The position numbers were made by a program, and so were the translations under genes. From Bradyrhizobium centrolobii (GTDB lineage: Bacteria; Pseudomonadota; Alphaproteobacteria; Rhizobiales; Xanthobacteraceae), in contig NZ_LUUB01000098.1 in the NCBI RefSeq assembly GCF_001641635.1, positions 2,177 through 58,193 on the forward strand: DNA of 56,017 bases, read 5' to 3'. Numbering within the stretch: the first letter of the stretch is position 1; the number at the start of each line of letters is the position of its first letter. The notes under the pieces were generated by a model. It made no database searches and was not told where the DNA came from. It saw nothing but the letters and a program-made list of their open reading frames with translations. Shown here piece by piece: positions 25,945-34,364 of the stretch.

Positions 25945-26760
25945 CTACACCTCCAGTGTCACCGTCACCGGGACGTGGTCCGACGGCCGCTCCCAGCTGC
26001 GAGCGTCGCGCAAAATCCTGAAATCGCTCACCGCATCCTTGAGCGCGCGCGAGACCCAGATGTGGTCGAGCCTGCGGCCGCGGTCGCCGACGGTCCAGTC
26101 GGCGGCGCGGTAGCTCCACCACGTGTAGACCTTCTCCGACATCGGGATGCGCTCGCGCGCGACGTCGATCCATTCGCCGGCGTTGAGCGCCGCCAGCAGC
26201 TTTTCGCATTCGATCGGCGTATGCGAGACCACCTTCAGAAGTTGCTTGTGTGACCACACGTCGTTCTCGTGCGGCGCGACATTGAGATCGCCAACCAGGA
26301 TGTGGCGATCCTCACCGCGCGGATGCAGCGGCTCGCAGGCCGTCATCTCGTCGAGGAAGCGAAGCTTGTGGTCGAACTTTTCGTTCAACGCGGGATCGGG
26401 AATGTCGCCGCCGGCCGGAACGTAGAAATTATGCAGCACCAGCGGCTTTGCGATGTTGGCCTGCGTCCCGAAGGACACGGAAATGTGGCGCGAATCCACC
26501 TTGTCGCAGAAGGTGCGGATGTCCTTCGACTCGAACGGAATCTTCGAGACGATGGCGACGCCGTGATAGCCCTTCTGCCCGTTCAGCGCGATGTGCTCAT
26601 AGCCGAGCCGCTTGAAGCGCTTGAGCGGAAAGGCGTCGTCGATGCACTTGGTCTCCTGCAGGCACAGCACGTCCGGCCGCGCGCTCTTGAGGAATTTCGC
26701 GACGAGATCGATGCGCAGCCGCACCGAATTGATGTTCCAGGTTGTCAGGGAAAGACGCAT
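25945..26760 (-). CDS. xthA: Exodeoxyribonuclease III
   Basis: ExoIII is an AP endonuclease and 3'-5' exonuclease in base-excision repair. The 271 residues contain all family motifs: TWNINSVRLR (metal-binding N), LQETKC (metal E), GYHGVAIVSK, VGDLNVAPHENDVW (catalytic D and N), RLDHIWVS, and SDHVPVTVTLEV with the catalytic His near the end. It appears monocistronic, with repeats on both sides. Confidence 0.94.
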   Translation of the reverse strand: MRLSLTTWNINSVRLRIDLVAKFLKSARPDVLCLQETKCIDDAFPLKRFKRLGYEHIALNGQKGYHGVAIVSKIPFESKDIRTFCDKVDSRHISVSFGTQANIAKPLVLHNFYVPAGGDIPDPALNEKFDHKLRFLDEMTACEPLHPRGEDRHILVGDLNVAPHENDVWSHKQLLKVVSHTPIECEKLLAALNAGEWIDVARERIPMSEKVYTWWSYRAADWTVGDRGRRLDHIWVSRALKDAVSDFRILRDARSWERPSDHVPVTVTLEV

Positions 26761-26820
26761 GGGAATTGCGTCTTAGCATGGATTGGCGCGGGGAAAATGC
26801 TTGTCCACAGGGGCGGAATA

Positions 26821-26911
26821 GTAGGGTGGGTTAGCCGAAGGCGTAACCCACCACTGTCTATCCCGCGGAAGCGAAAGAGGTGGGTTACGCTTCGCTAATC
26901 CACCCTTACGC
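26821..26911. repeat. Palindromic GTGGGTTA-type intergenic repeat
   Basis: gtagggtgggttagccgaaggcgtaaccc on the left is an imperfect inverted copy of gtgggttacgcttcgctaatccaccct on the right. This class is frequent between Bradyrhizobium genes. It lies between the xthA start and the lolA stop. Confidence 0.85.
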
Positions 26912-26913
26912 TC

Positions 26914-27753
26914 TCAGCCCGGCGACGGGCCGTAATTGGTGAAGTCGATCTTGAACATGGTGGGATCGAGCTTCTTGCTCGTGTCCAGGTTATAGACAGC
27001 GAACGTGGTGTCGTATCCCTGGGGATCGGTCACCGTCCATTGCTTCAACTGCCCGTCCTTGGCGCCGAGCATCAGCAACAGGCGGCTGGTGCCGACCAGC
27101 GCCTGCTTCTCCTCGATGGTGACGCTGATGAAGAGATCGTCGGCGGTGACGTTGACGACGTTGGTGTCCTTCATCAGATCGATGCGGTCCGACAGCAGGA
27201 AGCGCAGCGGCGTCTGCGACAGCGGATAGACGTCCTGCGTCGCGAGCTTGCGGTCGCGCACGACCACTGACGAGCCGTCCGCGATGATGTCGATCGGGCT
27301 TGGCGGATCGTATTCGACGCGCATCTTGCCGGGCTTCTGGATGTAGAAATCGCCCTGCGTCTTGCTGCCGTCGGGGCCGACCTGGACGAAATTTCCGACC
27401 AGCGTCTGGAGCGAGGACAGATAGGCGCTGACCTTGGCGGCCTGCGCCTTCTGGTTCGCATCGAAGGTCTGGAAGATGCTGCTCGGCACGTTGCGGCGCG
27501 GATCCGGGATGATCGGATTCGGCGGCTGTTGCGTCGCGCCCGTCGTCGTCGGCCCACGCTGCCCATCGGATGCCGATCCGCCGTCGCGGCCCTTCGGCGC
27601 GGGCTTCGGAACAGGCGCAGGTTTTGGAACAGGCACGGTCTGCGCAAACGACGTCGCGGTCGCCATCGCGGCGGTGACGAGAAGCACGCCCATCACGCGC
27701 GCGCTTCGCGCAGCGAAGGAGGCAGCGAATCGGGTGTCCGGATGTCTGGTCAA
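26914..27753 (-). CDS. lolA: Outer-membrane lipoprotein carrier (LolA-like) protein
   Basis: LolA carries lipoproteins across the periplasm from LolCDE to the outer membrane. The 279-residue product has a signal peptide (VMGVLLVTAAMATATSFAQ), a proline-rich linker of about 50 residues and a LolA fold with KTQGDFYIQKPGKMRVEYDPP and LKQWTVTDPQGYDT. I chose a TTG at 27753 with an AGGA site upstream; another TTG at 27801 is possible. It lies 96 bases downstream of ftsK on the same strand, an order conserved in rhizobia. Confidence 0.83.
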   Translation of the reverse strand: MTRHPDTRFAASFAARSARVMGVLLVTAAMATATSFAQTVPVPKPAPVPKPAPKGRDGGSASDGQRGPTTTGATQQPPNPIIPDPRRNVPSSIFQTFDANQKAQAAKVSAYLSSLQTLVGNFVQVGPDGSKTQGDFYIQKPGKMRVEYDPPSPIDIIADGSSVVVRDRKLATQDVYPLSQTPLRFLLSDRIDLMKDTNVVNVTADDLFISVTIEEKQALVGTSRLLLMLGAKDGQLKQWTVTDPQGYDTTFAVYNLDTSKKLDPTMFKIDFTNYGPSPG

Positions 27754-27849
27754 CGCGTCGTCCTGTGTGGCTGGGCGCCCTTTTACCGTGATTTCGGGCA
27801 AAAGCGGATATCGTTTTTGCGTGAAATTATCGTTTCGAGGCGGCTTGCC

Positions 27850-30342
27850 TCACATATGGCTGTCTTCTTCCTCGACCAGAATCTCGCGCTTGCCGGCGTG
27901 GTTTGCAGGTCCGACAATACCTTCCAGTTCCATGCGTTCCATCAGCGATGCGGCGCGGTTATAGCCGATTTGCAGGCGGCGCTGGATGTAGCTGGTGGAG
28001 GCCTTGCGGTCGCGTTTGACGATCGCAACGGCCTGCGCGAACAGGTCGCCGCCTCCATCCGCGCCCATGCCGGTGGCATCGAATACCGCGCCGTCCTCGT
28101 CCTCGGTCGGCTCCTCGGCCGTGACCGCTTCGAGATATTCCGGCTGGCCCTGCGTCTTTAGATGACGCACCACCTTCTCGACTTCCTCGTCGGACGCGAA
28201 CGGGCCGTGCACGCGGCTGATGCGGCCGCCGCCCGCCATGTAGAGCATGTCGCCCTGGCCAAGCAGTTGCTCGGCGCCCATTTCGCCGAGGATGGTGCGG
28301 CTGTCGATCTTGGAGGTGACCTGGAAGGCGATACGGGTCGGGAAGTTTGCCTTGATGGTGCCGGTGATGACGTCGACCGACGGACGCTGCGTCGCGAGGA
28401 TCACATGCAGGCCGGCGGCGCGCGCCATCTGCGCGAGGCGCTGCACCGCGCCTTCGATGTCCTTGCCCGCGACCATCATCAGGTCGGCCATTTCGTCGAC
28501 GATGATGACGATGTAGGGCAGCGGGTCGAGCGAGAGCTTCTCTTCCTCGTAGATCGCCTTGCCGGTCTCCTTGTCGAAGCCGGTATGGACCGTGCGCGTC
28601 GGCTCTTCGCCCTTGGCTTTCAATTCGAGCAGACGCGTATTGTAGCCGTCGATGTTGCGCACACCGAGCTTGGCCATGTTCTTGTAGCGCTCTTCCATCT
28701 CGCGCACGGCCCATTTCAACGCGACCACAGCCTTCTTCGGGTCGGTCACGACGGGCGTGAGCAGATGGGGGATACCGTCATAGACGGAGAGTTCGAGCAT
28801 CTTCGGATCGACCATGATCAGCCGGCACTGGTCAGGGCGGAGCCGGTAGACCAGGCTGAGGATCATGGTGTTGATGGCGACCGATTTGCCGGAGCCGGTG
28901 GTACCGGCAATCAGCATGTGCGGTGTGCGCGCGAGATCGATGATGACGGGATCGCCGCCGATGGTCTTGCCGAGGCAGAGCGGCAGTTTCGCAACCGTCT
29001 CGGTCGCCTCCTTCGCGACGAGCAATTCGCGCAAATAGACCTTCTCGCGGTGCGCGTTCGGCAGCTCGATGCCGATGGCGTTGCGGCCGGGAACGACGGC
29101 GACGCGCGCCGACAGCGCGCTCATCGAGCGGGCGATATCGTCGGAAAGGCCGATCACGCGCGACGATTTGATGCCGGGCGCCGGCTCCAGCTCGTACAAG
29201 GTGACGACGGGACCCGGATTGGCCTTCACGATCTCGCCGCGCACGCCGAAGTCCTGCAGAACGCCTTCGAGCGCGCGCGAATTGGCCTCGAGCTCGGCCT
29301 TGCTGAGCGGCTGGCGATCGGCGGCCTTCGGTGCCGCGAGCATGGAGACGGATGGAAGATCGAACTTGTCGGCGGATTTCTTGGCAGCGGCTTTCGGCGC
29401 AGCCTTCTTGCGCGGGGCGCGCGCGGCGGGCACCTCCTCTTCCTCCTCTTCCTCCTCTTCCTCGTCTTCCTCTTCCTCTTCGTGGTCCTCCTCGTAGTCT
29501 TCGTCCTCGGACTGCGGCGAGATCGACGGCGCGGCGCGGCCGCCGCCGAGATTCGGCTCCTGACGATCGAAACCAACGGCACGGGCCTTCGGCCCGCTCG
29601 AGACCAGTGCGCGATAGGCGGTGCCGAGCAGCCAGGTCAGTCGCGCCTTGGTGCTCATCAGCGCATGGAACAGCCAGCCCAGCGAGACCGAGCCGCGATC
29701 CGACTCCTCGTCGTCCTCAAGGGGCGTATCGTCGTCCTCGATCGGCGCGAGCTCTTCATCATGCTCGCGTGCGCCAAGACCGCCGGCGATCAGGAAGGTC
29801 GTGGCCATCGCGACGAACAGGATGACACCGAGCACCATGCGGTAGATCGCGCCGGCCGGCCCGAAGATCACCGCGGGCGCGCGTACCAAGGCATCGCCGA
29901 CCACGCCGCCGAGTCCGGTCGGCAGCGGCCAGGCGCCGCCATGCGGCCAGCAGCTGGCAAAGCCTGCCGCGATGACCGTGCAGAGAATCCAGGAGCCGAG
30001 CCGCAGCGCCTCGCGGTCGAACGGCCGATGCGTCAGCATGCGCCAGCCCCAGACCGCGACCGTCAGGACCAGCATGATCGCGCCGAGCCCGAGGATCTGC
30101 ATCGCGAGGTCGGCGCCGATCGCGCCGGCATAGCCGAGAATGTTGCGGATCGGCCGCGAGGTCGCGTGGCTGAGGCTGGGATCCTGCACCGACCAGGTCA
30201 TCAGCGCGGTCGCAGCGACGCCCGACAGGGCGATCAGACCAAGGCCACTGAGCTCGCGGAGACGCCGCGTCAGGGCCTCGCGGATCGATGGCGGCAGATG
30301 GCCGACCAGTGGAATCACCCGTTCGATTGCCGACATGCTCAT
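27850..30342 (-). CDS. ftsK: DNA translocase FtsK
   Basis: FtsK anchors at the division septum and pumps chromosome ends through it, activating XerCD at dif. The 830 residues have four N-terminal transmembrane helices, a linker with a long acidic run (about 16 acidic residues near 290-310) and an Ala/Lys-rich patch, then the motor: Walker A GTTGSGKS (480-487), VIIVDEMADLM (Walker B), and the C-terminal gamma winged helix (STSYIQRRLQIGYNRAASLMERME). It lies nine bases downstream of the aminotransferase gene and probably shares its promoter. Confidence 0.95.
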   Translation of the reverse strand: MSMSAIERVIPLVGHLPPSIREALTRRLRELSGLGLIALSGVAATALMTWSVQDPSLSHATSRPIRNILGYAGAIGADLAMQILGLGAIMLVLTVAVWGWRMLTHRPFDREALRLGSWILCTVIAAGFASCWPHGGAWPLPTGLGGVVGDALVRAPAVIFGPAGAIYRMVLGVILFVAMATTFLIAGGLGAREHDEELAPIEDDDTPLEDDEESDRGSVSLGWLFHALMSTKARLTWLLGTAYRALVSSGPKARAVGFDRQEPNLGGGRAAPSISPQSEDEDYEEDHEEEEEDEEEEEEEEEEVPAARAPRKKAAPKAAAKKSADKFDLPSVSMLAAPKAADRQPLSKAELEANSRALEGVLQDFGVRGEIVKANPGPVVTLYELEPAPGIKSSRVIGLSDDIARSMSALSARVAVVPGRNAIGIELPNAHREKVYLRELLVAKEATETVAKLPLCLGKTIGGDPVIIDLARTPHMLIAGTTGSGKSVAINTMILSLVYRLRPDQCRLIMVDPKMLELSVYDGIPHLLTPVVTDPKKAVVALKWAVREMEERYKNMAKLGVRNIDGYNTRLLELKAKGEEPTRTVHTGFDKETGKAIYEEEKLSLDPLPYIVIIVDEMADLMMVAGKDIEGAVQRLAQMARAAGLHVILATQRPSVDVITGTIKANFPTRIAFQVTSKIDSRTILGEMGAEQLLGQGDMLYMAGGGRISRVHGPFASDEEVEKVVRHLKTQGQPEYLEAVTAEEPTEDEDGAVFDATGMGADGGGDLFAQAVAIVKRDRKASTSYIQRRLQIGYNRAASLMERMELEGIVGPANHAGKREILVEEEDSHM

Positions 30343-30351
30343 GGGCCCCGC

Positions 30352-31566
30352 CTAACCCAGAGTTTCGACCAGGCGATGCAGCGCCTGGGCCGTGGTCTCA
30401 CCATCCTGCACCAGCGCGAGGCGAATGAAGCCCGCGCCCGGATTGAAGCCGTCGGGCTGGAGCCGGGCCAGGTAGCTGCCCGGCACCACGCGCACGCCTG
30501 CTTCCCTGAAGAGCTTGAGAGTAACGGCCACGTCGTCGCCGAGCTCGGACGTCTTGAGCCAGACGCAGAAGCCGCCGTCGGGCCGGCGATAGCCGTAACG
30601 GTTGCCGATGATCTGGTCGGCGAGATCGAACTTGATGCGGTAGAGCCTGCGGTTCTCCTCGACATGCGCCTCGTCGCCATAGGCGACCGCGCCGACATGC
30701 TGGAGCGGCACCGGCACCTGTGGCGCCGCCACGTTGCGCAGCTCGAGAAACATGCTCAGGAACTTCCTGTCGCCGGCGGCGAAACCGACGCGCATGCCCG
30801 GCAGGTTCGAACGCTTCGACAGCGACTGGAACGCAACCACGCGGGTGAAGTCGGGGCCGGCGCATTCCAGCGCGCTGCCCGGCGCTTCACGGGTGTAGAT
30901 CTCGGAATAGCACTCGTCGCTCAGGATCACGAAGCCGTGTCGATCGGCGAGCTGTTTCAAGCGGATGAAATAGTCGCGCGAGGCGACGGAACCTTGCGGG
31001 TTGGCGGGCGAGGCCAAATAGAACGCCACTGTGCGCGCCAGTGTCGCTTCGTCGATGGCGTCGAGATCGGGCAGGAAGCCGTTCTCGACCGTGGTCGGCA
31101 GATAGACCTGCTCGCAAGCAGCTGCGCGGGCGCCGGCGCCATAGACCGGGTAGAACGGGTTCGGCATCAGGATGGCGGGCTTGCCGGGGCGCGGGCCGAC
31201 ATAGCGCGCGGCCGTGATCGCCGCAAAGAACAGCCCTTCGCGGCTGCCATTGAGGACGAGCACCTCGCTCTCGGGATCGACCGGTCGCGGCAGCCTGAAG
31301 CGCGACGACAGCCAGGCGGCGGCTGCCTTGCGGAACGGCTCGATGCCCTTGCCCAGCGGATAGCGGCCGAAATCGGCGATGTGCCTGGCGAGCTCAGGGC
31401 CGACGAAATCCGGAACCGGGTGCTGGGGCTCCCCGACCGCAAGCGTAATCAAGGGCTTACCCGGCTGATGGGGCGCCAGCAGCTCGTTCAGCCGGATGAA
31501 GGGCGAGCGTTCGGTATCGGAGCTTCCACCGCCCTGCGGCGCACGGGATGAAGCGGTCATAACCAT
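30352..31566 (-). CDS. Class I/II PLP-dependent aminotransferase (DapC-like)
   Basis: The 404-residue fold-type I aminotransferase has AVGEPQHPVPDFV, PNPFYPVYGAGA, SPANPQGSV, the ILSDECYSEIY segment, and the PLP lysine K251 in SLSKRSNLPGMRVGF. The PEPQHP/SKRSNLPG pattern resembles N-succinyldiaminopimelate aminotransferases of lysine and peptidoglycan synthesis, but substrate cannot be fixed from sequence. It precedes ftsK by nine bases, and a CtrA-type site lies about 86 bases upstream, so the operon may be cell-cycle controlled. Confidence 0.85.
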   Translation of the reverse strand: MVMTASSRAPQGGGSSDTERSPFIRLNELLAPHQPGKPLITLAVGEPQHPVPDFVGPELARHIADFGRYPLGKGIEPFRKAAAAWLSSRFRLPRPVDPESEVLVLNGSREGLFFAAITAARYVGPRPGKPAILMPNPFYPVYGAGARAAACEQVYLPTTVENGFLPDLDAIDEATLARTVAFYLASPANPQGSVASRDYFIRLKQLADRHGFVILSDECYSEIYTREAPGSALECAGPDFTRVVAFQSLSKRSNLPGMRVGFAAGDRKFLSMFLELRNVAAPQVPVPLQHVGAVAYGDEAHVEENRRLYRIKFDLADQIIGNRYGYRRPDGGFCVWLKTSELGDDVAVTLKLFREAGVRVVPGSYLARLQPDGFNPGAGFIRLALVQDGETTAQALHRLVETLG

Positions 31567-31651
31567 ACGTTGGGCGCCAGTACTCTTGGAACTGCCGGTC
31601 GCATGGATGCGCCGGCCGGAAGCGGTTCAGTTCACCATAGATAGGGCGAGG

Positions 31652-31670
31652 TTAAGACGCGATTAACCAT
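31652..31670. promoter_or_regulatory. CtrA binding site, full consensus TTAA-N7-TTAACCAT
   Basis: TTAA at 31652-31655 and TTAACCAT at 31663-31670 are separated by exactly seven bases, an exact match to TTAA-N7-TTAA. It lies 86-104 bases upstream of the aminotransferase start. CtrA is the master cell-cycle regulator of alphaproteobacteria. Confidence 0.6.
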
Positions 31671-31860
31671 CGGTGGGCGGGTCCGTCCAGAGCGGAATAA
31701 TTAGCGGAGAACAACAGGATGCGCCCTTCGGCGAGGAATGCCGGTTCCCGATGGCGAGATGCTGGACGAACCTGTTGTGCAGCACCGATGGCCGGCGCGC
31801 TCTATGCCGCGAAGCGCCGCAGCAGGTGCTCGCGCCACCTGATCTAGTCGCGGGCCCGGT

Positions 31861-31980
31861 CAACCTCTCCCGCTTGCGGGGGAGGTCGGCGCGAAGCGCC
31901 GGGTGGGGGCTCACTCCACGTCGGGAGTGTCCATTGCGGATGCGCCCCACCCCAGCCCTCCCCCGCAAGCGGGAGAGGGA
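31861..31980. repeat. Palindromic CTCTCCCGCTTGCGGGGGAGG repeat
   Basis: caacctctcccgcttgcggg at the left and ccccgcaagcgggagaggga at the right are inverted copies about 80 bases apart, with an inner gtgggggctcac segment. It is a common rhizobial intergenic repeat, next to the GFA gene stop. Confidence 0.85.
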
Positions 31981-32011
31981 GCGCACCGCCATTGTGGTGC
32001 GCAGCATATCG

Positions 32012-32416
32012 TTAGTGCCCCGGCAGCTTCTCGAAGGTCGGCATCCCTGCGGGGATCTGGTGGAATTCCTGCTTGTCGCAGGTGTAGATCGCCATTTGCG
32101 GGTGGAATTGCGCAGGCTCATCCAGCGTGCCGACCTTCAGGATCGCCGCCGGCAGTCCCGGCACCTTGGTCACCAGATGGGTGCCGCACTCGGCGCAGAA
32201 CTCGCGCGTCACGGCGCGTTCGAGGTCCTTGCGCGTGAACTGCTTGGGCTGTCCGGTGATGTAGGTGAAGCCGGCCGCCGGCATCGCGATGAAGGTGTTG
32301 GGCGCGCCGCCGGAGAAGTACTGGCACTCGCGGCAATGACACTGGGCCTGCATCATCGGATCGCCCTCGGCCACGTAGCGCACCTCGCCGCAATAGCATC
32401 CGCCTTCCAAACGCAT
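32012..32416 (-). CDS. GFA-family (glutathione-dependent formaldehyde-activating enzyme-like) zinc protein
   Basis: The family is named for Gfa, which combines glutathione and formaldehyde, but most members have no proven role. The 134-residue protein has the zinc cysteines in family spacing: C7/C9, C26/C28/C31 and C74/C77. I use ATG 32416, with GGGAGG six bases upstream; a longer reading from 32515 has no support. It stands alone downstream of the caspase-like gene. Confidence 0.85.
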   Translation of the reverse strand: MRLEGGCYCGEVRYVAEGDPMMQAQCHCRECQYFSGGAPNTFIAMPAAGFTYITGQPKQFTRKDLERAVTREFCAECGTHLVTKVPGLPAAILKVGTLDEPAQFHPQMAIYTCDKQEFHQIPAGMPTFEKLPGH

Positions 32417-32561
32417 GACGACCTCCCGATTGTTGTTCGTTGTGGTCGATATTTCTGCGCCGGCCGTCTCGAATGGCAATCCTTTTCTTTTTGCGCGGGC
32501 GGACAAGAACGACATCGCCCCGCAACAGTCCCGCGGCAGCTATCTGGCAACCATGGCTTGG

Positions 32562-34148
32562 CTATCTCTTGGCGAGCCCGCAGCCGCTGAACCCGCGGCC
32601 GCGCCAGCATCCGCTGCTCATGCATTCCGCCTCCAGCCGCGGGCAAGCGGTTGAAGCACAATTCGGATTGCCAGAGATACTGACACATGCCACGGCGCAC
32701 CTGCTCCGCATCATCGAGCAGCTCAATCCGCCACCGGTCTGCCGCGCGTTTCCGCCTTCCCGCTGTTCAGGCGAGGCCACGGCCGACTTGTCGTCGCGCT
32801 TGGTGGCCCGTTGAGCCGGATTTGCATCCGGGCTCTGTGGTACCAGCTTCGTCAATTCCATCCGGCACGGCCGCGCAGTCTCGGTGCGAACGCCGGCTCC
32901 GCTCGCCTCCTTCAGCGCGAGGACGACCTTGTACTGGTAGGGACTGCCGGCGGGTCGGCGCAGCGGGTCGTTTTCGCCAAAGAGACCTTTGACCGCGATG
33001 CTGGCACTGCCGTCGGCCTCGATCTTTCCATCAAAGACGGACGAACCGGGCTTGCCCTCCTCGCCGAAAACGGCGTGAAGCACCCCATCCTTGATGCGCA
33101 GGGCGTACTGGTAATAGCCCTCCGGAAATGGCGGCTTGTTCTCGCAGGTTTCCTTGCCGATCCAGGTTCCGTCGAAGGCGGTGGTGCGCCTTTCTTCGTC
33201 TGCGGATTTTGCCAGCGCCGCGATACGGGATTTTGCGAGGTCCGCGAACGCGCAGGCCGGGAATCGCACGAGGTGATCCTTGAAAGCAGCGAGTGTCCCA
33301 AGTGCTTCCGCACTGCGCCAATGATCTCCGGCATCTGCACAGGGATCGGCCTGGGGCCCTGATGGGGCCAGCGCCGCCGTCTCGGGCTTGCCGTTCAGGT
33401 AGTATTCGCCAAAGAACGACAGCGAAAGCTCGGGCACCTGCGTGCCCTTGGTGCGCTGGTAGACGCCGGCGCTGATGGTCTGAAACACCGTATTGATGTT
33501 GTCCCTGTCGCGGATGTGCTCGAGGAACGCGTTGGTATAGGGACTGTTACGGCCGTCGCCGTCATCGGCGGTCCGCCCGGCCTGGGTTGCATAGGAGATG
33601 ATCGTGCCGTCCGGGCTCTCCATCTTGGCCAGCCCGCGTGCCACGGTCACGCCGCGGCCCTGCCCCACATTCCGCCGCAGCTCGTCGGCAAATGGATTGT
33701 CGCGGCAGGCGTCGAGCACGAGGATCCGCAGGTTCTTCGCCTGCTGCAGATCTGCGAGGATCTCGTCGGCGCGCACCAGGCGCCGCAAGTCGACCTCGTC
33801 GCGGACGATGGCATCGACAGGCACGAGATAATTGACGCCGGCGAACTGGAGCGCGTGTCCGCTGTAATAGAACAGGGCAACATCGGCGCCGCGGGCCTCG
33901 CGCGCAAAGCGAAGAACGGTGTCCTGCATTGCGGCCTGATCGAGATCGGTCGCGACCAGCGGCTCGAATCCCGCTCGTTTCAGGGCCGCGCCGACGTCGG
34001 CTGCATCATTGGCCGGATTGGTCAGCGCGGGAACGTTTCTGTAGGCGCCGTTGCCGATCACCAGCGCGACGCGCTTGTCCGCGTGGGCATCAAGGGCAGA
34101 CAGAGCGAGCGACAGGAAACATAAGGCCAAGCATGCAAATAAACGCAT
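32562..34148 (-). CDS. Secreted caspase-like (C14/metacaspase family) peptidase with cysteine-rich C-terminal tail
   Basis: The 528-residue protein has a signal peptide (LFACLALCFLSLALSALDAHA) and a caspase p20 domain starting KRVALVIGNGAYRNVP. The catalytic pair is visible: H98 in FYYSGHAL and C148 in LVLDACRDNPF. After the p20/p10 region (to about residue 260) come a segment with cysteine pairs, a domain with GTWIGKETC and RIKDGVLHAVFGEEG, and a 57-residue tail (472-528) holding eight cysteines. The export signal places it in the periplasm. The biological role of such proteins in rhizobia is unknown. I chose ATG 34148 over 34202 because it starts at the signal peptide. Confidence 0.83.
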   Translation of the reverse strand: MRLFACLALCFLSLALSALDAHADKRVALVIGNGAYRNVPALTNPANDAADVGAALKRAGFEPLVATDLDQAAMQDTVLRFAREARGADVALFYYSGHALQFAGVNYLVPVDAIVRDEVDLRRLVRADEILADLQQAKNLRILVLDACRDNPFADELRRNVGQGRGVTVARGLAKMESPDGTIISYATQAGRTADDGDGRNSPYTNAFLEHIRDRDNINTVFQTISAGVYQRTKGTQVPELSLSFFGEYYLNGKPETAALAPSGPQADPCADAGDHWRSAEALGTLAAFKDHLVRFPACAFADLAKSRIAALAKSADEERRTTAFDGTWIGKETCENKPPFPEGYYQYALRIKDGVLHAVFGEEGKPGSSVFDGKIEADGSASIAVKGLFGENDPLRRPAGSPYQYKVVLALKEASGAGVRTETARPCRMELTKLVPQSPDANPAQRATKRDDKSAVASPEQREGGNARQTGGGLSCSMMRSRCAVACVSISGNPNCASTACPRLEAECMSSGCWRGRGFSGCGLAKR

Positions 34149-34244
34149 GAAATTCTGCTCCAAATCGGGAGCATGATATTCGCCAACCTTGACATTGTGC
34201 AATTTGACTTACGGCGACCCAGCCGCCGGGACTGTGCGGCGTGT

Positions 34245-34281
34245 CGAAAAGAAAGGGGCTCCAACTTGCGCTGGAGCCCCT
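34245..34281 (-). terminator. Rho-independent terminator of amtB1
   Basis: A perfect ten-base stem (34254-34263 with 34272-34281, AGGGGCTCCA) has an eight-base loop. Read leftward it is followed by TTCTTTTCG. It lies 84 bases downstream of the amtB1 stop. Confidence 0.85.
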
Positions 34282-34328
34282 CAACGGTCGGGGCATTGCC
34301 GGGTATGTGCCCAAACCGTAGTTCTGGA

Positions 34329-34350
34329 CGCGACCTCCGAGGAGGTCGCG
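34329..34350 (-). other. Strong hairpin just after amtB1
   Basis: CGCGACCTCC (34329-34338) and GGAGGTCGCG (34341-34350) form a ten-base perfect stem around GA, 15 bases past the amtB1 stop. It has no U-run, so it is more likely a 3'-end stabiliser than a terminator. Confidence 0.6.
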
Positions 34351-34364
34351 CCCGGTGAGGAGAG

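Larger units (their letters stand above)
31567..32011. other. Intergenic region with the aminotransferase-ftsK promoter area and a repeat
   Basis: The first half should contain the promoter of the leftward aminotransferase-ftsK-lolA operon and holds a CtrA-type site. The second half is a palindromic repeat. No ORF here looks like a protein. Confidence 0.5.

Noticed and set aside
26800..26809. Single DnaA-like box (TTGTCCACA) near xthA
   Set aside because: An isolated word with one mismatch, far from other boxes and next to a repeat; expected by chance.
28162..31551. Open reading frame of 1129 codons on the plus strand
   Set aside because: It lies antisense to ftsK and the aminotransferase, is full of Arg/Asp/His/Gly-rich low-complexity sequence and has no family motif. 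High GC content explains long antisense frames.
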